Assembly (NCBI GenBank): GCA_017893485.1 | Contig: CM030362.1 | Coordinates: forward strand, 179,011,666-179,075,665 | Source: Hemerocallis citrina | Lineage: Eukaryota > Streptophyta > Magnoliopsida > Asparagales > Asphodelaceae | DNA length: 64,000 bases | Reading direction: 5' to 3' | Part shown: positions 43,552-54,119 of the stretch, in pieces | How the letters are laid out: the number at the start of each line of letters is the position of its first letter | Numbering within the stretch: the first letter of the stretch is position 1 | The notes under the pieces: model-generated | The model's database searches: none | What the model was told of the DNA's origin: nothing | Seen by the model: the letters and a program-made list of their open reading frames with translations, nothing else | Program-made: the position numbers and the translations under genes

Positions 43552-44317
43552 TAAAAAATTTAGTGTGCTTGAGGATGGAGAGGGAGTGGTTGAGAAGGAA
43601 GCGGTAGGTGCTGTTGGTAGAGGAGGGGATGTAGCGTCGGAGGAGGAGGAGGGAGAAGGCAGAGAGAGTGGGAGCAGAGGAGGAGGGACCAGGCAGTGGG
43701 GATGGAGGTGGGGGCCATTGTGAGAGTATTTGAGAATGGCGACAAATTTTGAGGTTAGGATCTCGGGTTTCCTCTCTCCCTCAAACTATAACCGGTCTCC
43801 GCCGCCGCCGCTGCCGCCACCACCAGCAAACCCTTCATTCGTTGGCATTTTAAGTTTGGGTTTCGTAGCACCAGTGCTAATGAATCTTGTTGAAAGAGTT
43901 TGACATTTTTAGGGAGTTCGTGAGAGGAGCATTTGGGAAGGAAAGAAAGAACCGTGGGGCTACTTGTACGAGTATTGCATGTATTTTTTTTTTTTTTTTT
44001 TTGTGGAAATTTTATTAAACATCATAGGCTCATAGCTTTTTCATTTTTATAAAATTAGATCAGCTCTTCTTAGAAAAGATTAATGTGAAATTGGTCTTAT
44101 GTATAATGATGATTAAGATTAATTAGAAATTTTTAGCATTGTTCTTAGATAATGATACGAACAAAATCATGTCAATCTAATTGTTTGTTTGTCAAATTCG
44201 TCTAATGTTAGGGGTGGGAAATTTGGGGATATGGAGATGGAGCTTGGAATTCAAAGATTCCAAAAATCGGGTTCTATAGTGTGGAAGCCATTAACATAGG
44301 TAGTAGGAAGGAGAAGG
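43552..44317. other. Spacer between Harbinger element and MULE2
   Basis: Contains a G/A-rich stretch (43,570-43,710), a GCC triplet run (43,797-43,830) and a T-tract near 43,987-44,001. The short frame MATNFEVRISGF… near 43,738 closes after about 20 codons. No supported gene; possibly the 5' remnant of a host gene interrupted by the Harbinger element. Confidence 0.45.
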
Positions 44318-44870
44318 AAGAATTTTTTGCCTTAAAAATATTTGTGTTTAAGGGCCACTTTCCAAACTATTAGCGCTCGTGAGCTACCCTGTGCTACGTC
44401 AGCAGCGACTGCTATTCCCATTAGCGGCCTCTTCATTTTCTTTGTCGCTAATGGGAATAATGACCTTTGTTCTAAATTTTATGGGAGTATCTATCGCTAT
44501 TCCCATGGGAAACCTTAGCTTAAAATCAGTCGCAATTGGGAATAGCGACCACTAATGCAGTGTATACTCCACACTTAGCGAAATTTAGAGACCCTCTCTC
44601 TTCTATGTAATTTTTAAAAATAACAACTTAACTGATGTCGGAATTGGGAATAACGACCTAGTATTCCCAATAGCGACCACTAATGTAGTGTGTTCTCCAC
44701 ACTTAGCGAATTTTAGAGACCTTCTCTCTTCTATATAAATTTCAAAAATATACACTTAACTGAGATCACTATTGGAAATAACAACCTAGTATAACTGTGG
44801 TCGCTATTCCCAATAGCGACTAGTAGTGGGACTCGACCGCTAATAAGGTCGCTATTCCGACCCCGTCTCC
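44318..44870. repeat. MULE2 left terminal region with GGTCGCTATT hairpins
   Basis: Several palindromes of the type GTCGCTATTCCC…/…GGGAATAGCGAC occur between 44,415 and 44,860, including a direct repeat of about 125 bp (GCGACCACTAATG…CACACTTAGCGAA at about 44,543 and 44,665). The motif is the MULE2 counterpart of the GCCGTTATT hairpins of MULE1. Confidence 0.75.
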
Positions 44871-45336
44871 CTCTCTCTTCACTTCACTTTGATTTCTTCT
44901 TCCCCCTTTTCTTCGCTTCCATAACCCAAAACTCCAATCACTCCCCCAAATCATCAAACACTTTCAAAAACCCCAAAAATTTCAAGAAATCTTTATCACT
45001 ATGACTCATCCGCCCCCTCCTCCAAAATAAATAATTTGTGAAACCCTAGGTTAAATTGCATAACCTTAGCCCCTCCACATTTGAACCTTATATTCTCTCT
45101 CGTTGCTCCCGAAGGTTACCTCCATTACAATTGGTCATCATCTCAGGTATCATCTACTCCACCTTACTGATATGTGAAAACAATATAGTTTGTTTCATTA
45201 TGAGAATAAAAGTTTATCGGGGCTTATATTTGTGTATTTTGGGGTATAAATTGTATGTGGATAGATAGAGAGAGGTAGATGGTTATATTGGATTTGGTCT
45301 TTTTCTGGTGAGAATATGTATCAACTAAAATAGGTA
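44871..45336 (+). other. MULE2 transposase 5' leader, interrupted
   Basis: C/T-rich leader-like sequence (44,880-45,060) and an AG|GT-like site near 45,145. It is cut by LTR F2 before the first coding exon at 48,928. No coding frame supported. Confidence 0.5.
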
Positions 45337-45898
45337 TTTAATACCCTAAACTTTCATTTTAATGAAAATATTGATTTTTACGTGTTGTGCACGTACAAAT
45401 TTCATGTGTATATTATTTATTTATTTTTATATATAAAATTTCTTTTGATAGTATGAACAATTATTTTTCCTTTCCTTTATTTTTCTAAAAGCCTACTTCT
45501 AAAGCCTAAAACACTATTTTATTTGTTGAGCCCACTTTAATAATTATTTATTTTATTATCTTGGCCCACAAGCCTAAGCTCACTAATTGTGAAGCCCACA
45601 AATTTAATTAATCAATTAAATGGTCAAACTTGTCATGTAGACTCAAATGGTGAATATTTTGATTAATTAAAAGTGTAAAAACTTCAAATAGGAGGTACTA
45701 GGGGCACGTGCATGCACGTGGTGTGCAATGCACACTTTTTTTGGGGCCGGTTGGTGCTTGGAGGAATGGGAGAGTGGTTGTGTGTGCATGGGTAGTTTAT
45801 TTGTGTGTGGGTGGTTGCTACAACTTCCCCTCCTATCCTAGCCATTCATCCTATAACCATCCAATGAATCTTAGCCCTCCAATCTATCCTAGAATTAG

Positions 45899-45906
45899 TA
45901 TAAATA
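45899..45906 (+). promoter_or_regulatory. TATA box of LTR F2
   Basis: TATAAATA followed by thirteen C bases and then 'tatctacatat'. This is the best promoter candidate in this LTR. Confidence 0.6.
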
Positions 45907-46989
45907 CCCCCCCCCCCCTATCTACATATATTCCGCACTAATAAATTATTGAAAGAGGAAATTATATAGGAAGAATTATAGTAGTGTGAGTGTGAGAGTG
46001 TGTGTGTGTGTACCATTGGAGGCCGTCCATCATCCCCACACTTGGAGCTTTCAGTTTTGGCAAGGAAGCAAGGAGAGGAGGCTTTTGCATCGCAATCTAG
46101 GAGGAGAAGGCACTCTCTCGCATTCTAGGGGACTGTAGGAGATTTCTTATTGGCTTTTCTTCAAAGAGGTGGGTGTTATTATAAGCTAGGGATGAAATTG
46201 AATTGTTATTATAAGCTACTAGTTGAAATGAAATGTATGCTTTCCTAATTAGAAGAGAATTGATAAATTAGCAAATGTGTGTTGTTTGATTACTAGATTT
46301 ATTAATTGTGAGTAAAAGTGAATGTTCTAATTGTTTCTAATGGTAGTATGCTAAATATGTTCTAAATGCAAACTATGTGGATTAACTAGTAAAAAGACTA
46401 GAACCATGTTTTTTTTTTTTTTGATGGAATAGAACCATGTTTGTTAATTAAAGTAGAATGTTATGCTAGAGATGAATGAATGAGGTAATTTGTTAAGTGA
46501 TTGTTAACGGTTGTACTAGAATTTCCATTGCTATATGTGCCATATGAGTATGAAAATAAATGAAAAGAATGTATTTTTGCAAACAAATGATTGAATGCAT
46601 CATGTATAAATTAATTAATAAAAATAGAGGTTTTTAAAGATGATTTTGTGTTTTAAAAAGTCATAGTTGTCAAGGAGTAAGAAAACGTCGTTGTAGTGAT
46701 TTTTGGGTGGGAAACCATCTTTATTTATGAACAAGTATGTATTAGTTTTCAAATGTCGAAATAGTGTTCATAAAATGCAAACTAAGGCTAAATACATGTT
46801 TTAAAGAGTGAAAAATACCTTTAAAAAAATACTGGATTCTGTAGAATTGAAGGTAGTTTTATTCTGGAAATATTTGTTTTCAAAAGAGGAGGAAAAGAGA
46901 CAATTTCATTTTTGAGAATTTTTGAATCATAGTTTTGAACAGAGAATAAGATCAAAACCTATTTTAATTACTTCCTAATCAATATGTCC

Positions 46990-47215
46990 ACCTAGACCGA
47001 TTGGTCGGCAAAGCTTTGGGTCGCTACAGTGTTCGGAGGTCTCGGGTTCAATACCGTGGCCTTGTTTTTATTTTTTTTGTTAAAAACCCAACTAGCCGAA
47101 CTCGATACTTAGGGATTTTAAACCCTAGTTATATCGGTTGACTGCTTTGGAGCGTTGGTCTTGTGCGCTGTCTGTTTCGCCGTTGGTTGTGGGTTTGAAT
47201 CTGGGTGGGGGTTTG
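46990..47215 (+). other. Two tRNA-like modules in LTR F2
   Basis: Module 1 has GGTCGGCAAAGCTTTGGG (A-box-like) and GGGTTCAATACC (B-box-like) about 45 bp apart. Module 2 (47,140-47,215) ends with GGGTTTGAATCTGGG. They correspond to the modules at 2,960-3,055 and 3,165-3,275 of copy F1. Confidence 0.4.
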
Positions 47216-48927
47216 AGTTTAGAAAAAATATTTTTTTTTTGATATTTTTGTATTAAATTGAGTTTTAAAAATGGAATAAAAATTGAAAAAATTATGTTTT
47301 AATTACTGAAAAATTATTAGAACTTTATAAGAAATATTTATACAACTTTTGATAAAGTGTGACTAAGAAATTAGGGTTTTTGCAAGAAATGACTTCATTT
47401 GAAATTAAATTGTCCCTTTTAAATAAACGAAAAATAAATGAAATTTTTGGTGTTATAAAGATAAAAAATTAATAATAAGGAATTTTGAAAGTGTGCTTGA
47501 TGCGATTAATTGAACTTCTACTGTGTGCTAGTAGTAAGATTTGGAATTGTGAATAATAGATGTGCGGAATACATAAATTATTGGTGACTATTAATTGAAA
47601 TTTATTCTTACGCGTGAGTTGCACGTGAAGTGGAATTATTGATTGTGAAAGATGTGAATACATGAATACTATGCTTTTGAAACATGAATTGGGATTAATC
47701 ATGAAAAGATCTTATGAGTATGACATTGTAATTATGACTTGAAAATTGAGAATTAGAGTATAGCCAAACCTTATACCGGCAATGAAAGAAATGAGAAATG
47801 ATATTTTGAAATGAGAAGACCAAGGTTTGGGTCAAATGAATTAAATGAATAAGACCGATATAGTGGGAGTGCTACACTCTAATAGTTGATTTTATTCATG
47901 ATTCAATTAAACTAAGGATTAGATACATAGTGAAGATGTGATGAAAGTAAGAGAAAAACATTGAGTATGAGGGCCATTGGATTGGCAGCGTGAGAGTATT
48001 CACAAGATGTCCCATGATGAGTCATGATAGGGCGTGGATACTGCTCCAGAGTACCGTCCCGGTGGCGATGCTCGTGGGGTATTTGATGACTGCGGGTGGT
48101 GTCATGTCTATGGTAGGAGCTAAATTACCACAGGATACCTGCATGATGAGTCATGTGACAGTGCGTTGGGATTCCTTGCAGGGTGCCTAGACATGAGTTC
48201 TTAGGTTAGAAAATATCTAGGATACTACCGTAGTTACAGTAGTAGATTAAGTCATGACGAGGGATTGAACCCTACAAGATGAAGAACAGTCAAGGTCTTG
48301 CCCTCGGACCTATGTAGTATGGGCTGCATAAACTTTGAACAAGTGCGCATTAGTGTCATATAATATAAATAATTGCATTAAGGACTAAGTGCACATTCAC
48401 AACATGACATCAATAGGATAGTCCCTTTAGTTTTGTTTGTGACAAATTTGTGATTTGCTAAGTAATGAGAATCGTTATACTATTTCTGGCATAGAGAGGA
48501 TGGCCGTGTATAATATTTCGTCAGTTGAATGAACTGACGCGCCCACAGTTTTATATGCAGGGTAAAGATGTTTGACACAATTGAAGTATACATGCTGCAC
48601 AAGATTGTTTTAAATGTTGTTTCATGTAAATTATTGTAAAATTGCTTCCGCTGTGGCAATGTAAAAGTGTAATGTAACTCTGATATAAGAAATGTTTTTT
48701 ATTTCCTTGTAAATTGTACAAAAGAAGTGTAAAGATCCTGTGGAACTTCGAATTCAGTTGTATTTTGGGATTCAGGGTGTTACAAGGTAAGGTGTTGTGA
48801 ACGTTTGAATCTGAGAAAATAACATAGGTTTTCTTAATTGCGAATAGATCGTTGCTTAATAGACATGTAATTATGTTTTGGTCATGATTGTATATTGAAC
48901 CGCAAATTCGTCTATTAATGTATAGCT

Positions 48928-51900
48928 ATGGACTTTAAAATTCCTATTTGGTTGTATTACAGGGGAGAAATAGTTCGAGACCCAAATGTGGGAGCTTGTT
49001 ATATAGGTGTTGAACCAGAAATACTTTAGGTATATCGTAATATCAAAAAGCAAGAACTAATAGAGATGGTCTACAAATTAACTAAATGGGATATAGGTGA
49101 ATGGAGTGTGAAAATCCTCGCTAGGTATGCAGCTGGAAAAGGTGAAGGACAATATTTCATGGCGGTCCCTATAGTTGATGATGATTCTCTTATTGCTATG
49201 ATTGCAAGATCACTTGATCCAGGCTCTAGTTGGTCTGCATTGGAGTTATATATAAAACAAATCAAGATTGTTGTAGGTCATCCACATGTTAGTCGTGTGT
49301 CATCTCCCGTATCCGAAGTACCGGCCCCTGAGTTGAGTCCCAATCATCATATTCAGTTGCATGTGGAATTGTCTCTGACAGATGGTAACATATTCCCAAT
49401 TCCAACACCAACAAGTCCTCCACAACATGGCCTGTCACCTCCTTCCAATTTGATTCGTCATCTTGTTGATAATGAAAACCTAAATCAATCGTTCGAAAAT
49501 GTTGTTGTTAACGATGAATTGTTAGAAGATAAAGAAGTTGAGGAAGAGGTGGAATATGTAGAAGACGGTGAAGATGAAGAAAATTTGCATGTACATGATG
49601 TAAATGATAACCCTAACGACATTAATGATGTTCACGAGTTGGAACAAAATGTGGAATCGGCGGTCCCATTGACTCAAAGATGACCTACTACTTTTCCTGA
49701 ATTTGAATCAGTGGACTGGGTTAACAATGCTAGAGTATATCACTTCGGTGAAGAGTCATCTGGCTCATCTGACACACACCAATTGCACAATGGACAAAAA
49801 TTTTCAACCAAATATGAAGTGGTACATGCCGTGAAAATGTTTTTCATCAAGGAATATCGAGAGTTCGTCATAGTTAATTGAAACAAAACCATATTTTCTG
49901 TAAAATGTAAAATGGCACCAAAGGTACATAATGCTGAGGAGGAAGCAACAATTCCCGACGTTGTAGAGCTGGATTGTTTGTGGAGATTTCGTGCTATCAT
50001 TCCAACAGGGTAAACAAATTTTATTGTGAAGAAACTGGAAGGACATCATACATGTATCAATCCCACATTGAATCAAGATCACAGGAGAGTAGATTCTACA
50101 CTAGTATCAAACTTGATTTTGAATGTTGTGAAGGCACAGATAGGATTAACTCCGAAGGTAATTTTTTATTTTTTTGAAGGAAAAGGTGGAATATGGTCAC
50201 CTTGTTTCATTAATAAGAAATTAACGATATGAACCCAGAGAACTGGGCCAGATTACAACCTACAGACAGAAAATAAAACATACATGAAGCAACATGACTC
50301 GTACAAACAACAAATCCCTCCAACAACCCTAGAGGGTGGGCCGACAAAAAGCTCGGTCCCGCAAAATTATATGTACGTTAGTTTAGCTTCGTACACTGCC
50401 TCCATGGCACATGCACACCCATCTGAAACTAGTCTGGCAGGATTTTATCACCCGCTGATCCCTGCCTTCTCCTTGCTGGGGGGACCCCATCTTTGGACCC
50501 AAGCCCCGCAGGCCGACATATGACACCACGACACATGCACGGAAACCGCACCCTCCCACTATCTCCACCACTCATCCTACAAACGCGCCAGCAGCTCCCA
50601 CAGCTGCTACCAAAGAGATAGCCGTGAAGGGGATACCTTCACCTCTATCAAGATTGTGCTTTCCAAGGTGATTTCTAACCAAACAACTATCTCGCTCACC
50701 CCACAAAAATACCACGCTCCAGGAGAGAGCCGTGGAGAGGATACCTTCACCTATCTCATGCTCTTGCTCTCTCAGGCGATTTCTCACCATACAGACTCAT
50801 CTCGACTCTTGCTCCCAAACCGAGGGAAGAATGATGCTGTTATGGGATAGTGGCCTAAGCTGGAGTAAGCTCAATAGCCTGATAGTAGGCACTGTCAAGA
50901 CTGCACTGGCGACATCGTAGGACATCCCAGAATCTGAATGAGCGCACAACATGGGGGGACCCCATCTTCAAGCCCAAGTCCCACAATCGTGCAATACAAC
51001 GTACTTCACACTCCCCACCTCCCATAACAAAACAAACAACCACCAGTCGCCATCGCCGTCACCGTCGGGGATGCAATCGCGACCAAAGGCGCGGGAGGTT
51101 GCTCTAGCGCGACGAATGCATCGCTCCACAACCTGAGGAGGCACGATGCACTCAGCATCGACAACCACATGATCTGGCGGTCAGCATCGGGCGTTGCTCT
51201 AATGGCGATGACGGCGGATCACTGGCAAAGCTTTGGCACAGGAGGTCATCCAAACAGGCGCCGCACATCATGGAGGGACCAAAACCAACACCAACACACC
51301 TAAGCCCCACAATTGTGCAATACAACACACTCCACACCTCTCACACCAAAACCAACACCAACTCCTTGCCAACTTCTACTCAGGATCTGATAAGTTACCT
51401 CATGATCTGAGCACCAGTCGCCGTCGTGAGGGGGGGCACTAGTCGACCAGATCCGAACGGCAGGTGGCACGATCTCCCCACCGTGGGAGCTCTCCACCTA
51501 CGACGTCGGGGAGCGACGTGAGGCATTGGGGGTTGGGCTCACCTCTCGCCGTCGTCCAGATCCGACGATTTGGGTCTTCGTCCCTTGGCATGGGCACAGC
51601 ATCGGTGCGAGGAGCTCGTAGGCCCCATCTTCGAAGCAGTGTGATCCCGTCTTCGAAACTATGTGAGGAGGGTGTAGGAGGGGAGCATGAAGGGAGGGGC
51701 GACGTGGTGGACCACTGCGACGGGGCAGCGACGACGGGGCCTAGCCGCCGCCCCCAATTTTTTCAGTTCTAGGGTTTGTTTTTTGGGATTTGGGGTTAGT
51801 TTCTCTCTCCAGACTTTTCTAGAGAGAGAAACTCTTTTGATGAATAACTTCGAAGGCAATTATTGAGATAGTCTTTTCTTAAATGCAATTACAAGATATC

Positions 51901-53528
51901 TTACAACAAGGCTTAGCGAGCAAAATAAAGAGCTATTGAGCGATTGTTCGGTGAGTTTGAGGAAGCGTATACGAAGTTGCCTTCACTTTTATCGACAATA
52001 AAAGAATCAAATCCTGACACTTATGTCAAATGGGATAAGGTTCAGTCCGGACCTGGTGAGGAGACATTCAAAAAAAATTTTTGGGCATTTGCGCCATCTA
52101 TTGAAGGATTTAAGTCTTGCAGACCTGTTATAAGTATTGATGGTACCCATCTGTATGGAAAATTTAAGGGTTGTTTATTGATAGCAGTTACACCCGACAC
52201 TAGTGATCGTCTATTTCCGTTTGCATTTGCAATAGTAGATGGAGAGAGTGTTGAAAGTTGGACTTGGTTCATGAGTTGCATTCGAACCTATGTCACCGAC
52301 CGCCAAGGATTATGCATTATATCTGATCGTCACGCTGGGATTTTGTCTTGCATGGAACTCAAGAATGGATCATGGAATGAGCCACATGCTTATCACTGGT
52401 ATTGCATGCAGCATTTTGCTACAAATTTTTATACCAAATTGGTAATAAGGAGTTAAGGAACAAGTTGAAGGTGGTAGCATGTCAAAATCAGCTAAAAAAT
52501 CTAGCCAAGGGAATGACAGATATTGAGTTAGTTAAACTAGAGGCATCAAATTGGATCAAGGAGAAACCTATTGAGAAGTGGGCCCTTGTGGCAGATGGCG
52601 GACGTCAATATGGGATGATGACTACAAATATTAGTGAATTTTTTAATTCGGTGTTGAAGGGAGTTTGTAACTTACCCGTTACCGCTATTATAGAGATGAT
52701 CTTCTACCGTATTAATAGCTACTTTACCGAACATCGTCAAGGGGCACAAAGGCTTATAAGTAATAGTAAAATCTGGATATCACGTGTACAACTAATTCTC
52801 GATAAATGATGTGAGAGAGTTAACTTGCATGAGGCTATAATGTTTCACCATAATCCAGGCGTACTTCAAGTTCGGACTGGTATTAGAGTTGAAAACAATC
52901 AACAAAAAGCTGGAAATTTACATACATTTGATTTGGGAGCGAGGACATGTACTTGTTAGAAGTTTCAGCTTTACCATATTCCATGTTCTCATGCACTAGA
53001 GGCTTGTGCATCTCGGGCAGTGGATTACCGTCCTTATGTTGATCGATTCTATTCTACCGAGCTGTTATTACTCACTTGGAGGCCCACATTCACTCCAATT
53101 AAAGACCAAGCATATTGGCCCACCCAATTAGGACCATCACTCAAGGCCGATGACACTTAGAAGATGTAGGAAAGGTCAGCCTAGAACTACATGCATTCGG
53201 AATGACAGGGATGTTAGAAATGGGTTGGGCACGGGGATAACTTGTTCGCAATGTAATCAAATGGGCCATAACAAGCGTCATTGTCCTAGTAAACAAACCT
53301 CCACTGGTGCTAACTCATCACAGGTATTTAAAACTTGCATACGATTTATTATGTTATTATTTATTCTTAAATTGACTTGGTGCGATGTAATAAATGCAGG
53401 ACGAGGTGAACCAAGCATCGAGTACACGTGGCCAAGGATGGCGTGCACGCACACGTGGTGCACAACCTCCTAGAAGCACCAGAAGCACGAGCACCAAAGG
53501 TGAAGGGGTGTCCGGACACACAATGTGA
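48928..53528 (+). pseudogene. MULE2 MURA-type transposase, disrupted
   Basis: Starts MDFKIPIWLYYRGE at 48,928. An N-terminal domain with DDDSLIAMIARSLDPGSSW precedes an acidic linker (to 49,680), then the MuDR-type DNA-binding region (FSTKYEVVHAVKMF…HHTC, 49,800-50,060). A non-LTR insertion sits at 50,164-51,850. The transposase core follows (51,930-52,800) with ISIDGTHLYG and IISDRHAGIL, then the SWIM finger (CTC…YHIPCSHALEAC, 52,949-53,010) and the CCHC knuckle CSQCNQMGHNKRHC (about 53,245-53,287). A GT-AG intron (53,324-53,399) precedes a short Arg/Thr/Ser tail. Lesions include TAG 49,027, TGA 49,681, TGA 49,878, a frameshift near 52,445, TGA 52,807 and TAG in the SWIM finger (52,957). The same architecture as MULE1. 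Confidence 0.87.
50164..51850 (-). mobile_element. Non-LTR retroposon (LINE-derived, internally deleted) in MULE2 transposase
   Basis: Flanked by an 11-bp duplication with one mismatch (CGAAGGTAATT at 50,153 and CGAAGGCAATT at 51,851). Read on the minus strand it ends in the A-rich tail CTTCAAAAAAATAAAAA. That variable-length duplication plus A-tail is the signature of target-primed reverse transcription. The minus-strand 5' end is a C/T-rich leader with an inverted TCTCTCTAGAAAAG/CTTTTCTAGAGAGA. No reverse transcriptase frame is present. Internal duplications occur (for example 'GGGGGGACCCCATCTT' at about 50,478 and 50,953). Confidence 0.7.
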
Positions 53529-53580
53529 ATATATTGGTACTTCATGTTGTATTTACTTGTTGTAACCGTAGAATTTTTTT

Positions 53581-53712
53581 TGCTATAGAATGTTGTATCA
53601 ATGATGTCATAGTTTTTTGCTATATAATGTTTTATCAATGATGTCATAGTTTTTTCCTATATAATGTTGTATCAATGATGTCATAGTTTTTTGCTATATA
53701 ATGTTGTATTTT
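53581..53712. repeat. 38-bp tandem repeat, about 3.5 copies
   Basis: Unit TGCTATATAATGTTGTATC followed by AATGATGTCATAGTTTTT, just downstream of the MULE2 transposase stop. AT-rich, no coding capacity. Confidence 0.85.
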
Positions 53713-53909
53713 GAGAATTTGTGAATATGTTGGAAATGAATGAATTTCAAGTTCGGTGGAGTATTTATGCAATCATAGTTTATATAATGTTATATAATGT
53801 TAAATTTTTGCTATGTAATGTTGTATCAGTTGAAGGTGATATGAGAAATTGTTGTGTATATGTGGTTATAATCAAGGAAGCTGCTATGTTCAATTTTCAT
53901 AAATGAATG

Positions 53910-54119
53910 ACTATAACAGAGGTCATTATTGGGATTAACGACCTTAATATATATGTAGTCGTTATTACCAATAGCAATTAAACTGATACAACCATTTAAG
54001 AAAATTCCAGAGAGGAAGCCAAATTGGACTAAAACTGAGGTCACTTTTGGGAATAACAACCCTAGTTATAGTCCATTTTAAGATGAAATTCCAGAGAGCA
54101 AGCCAATTTGGACTATAAC
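53910..54119. repeat. 84-bp tandem array, left part
   Basis: Units anchored on GACTATAACTGAGGTCGC-like strings at 54,027 and 54,111, with an upstream degenerate unit. Each unit has the half-palindromes GGTC(G/A)CTTTTGGGAATA(G/A)C(G/A)ACC. The array is interrupted at 54,119 by LTR E2. Confidence 0.85.

Larger units (their letters stand above)
45337..48784 (+). mobile_element. Long solo LTR, family F (copy F2, 3,448 bp)
   Basis: Flanked by the perfect duplication AGGTA (45,332-45,336 and 48,785-48,789). It starts TTTAATACCC (an apparent G-to-T change from TGTAATACCC) and ends GGGTGTTACA. No coding domain. It contains ACGTGC/GCACGTG clusters near 45,380 and 45,703, a TATAAATA box at 45,899 directly before a C13 run, and two tRNA-like modules. 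It matches F1 (889-3,770 and 30,846-31,872). Confidence 0.85.

Noticed and set aside
43560..43745. Minus-strand Pro/Leu-rich frame
   Set aside because: Purine-rich low-complexity stretch; no start context, no domain.
50284..51772. Many short overlapping frames on both strands
   Set aside because: All lie in the non-LTR retroposon; none has a recognisable domain and they overlap each other.
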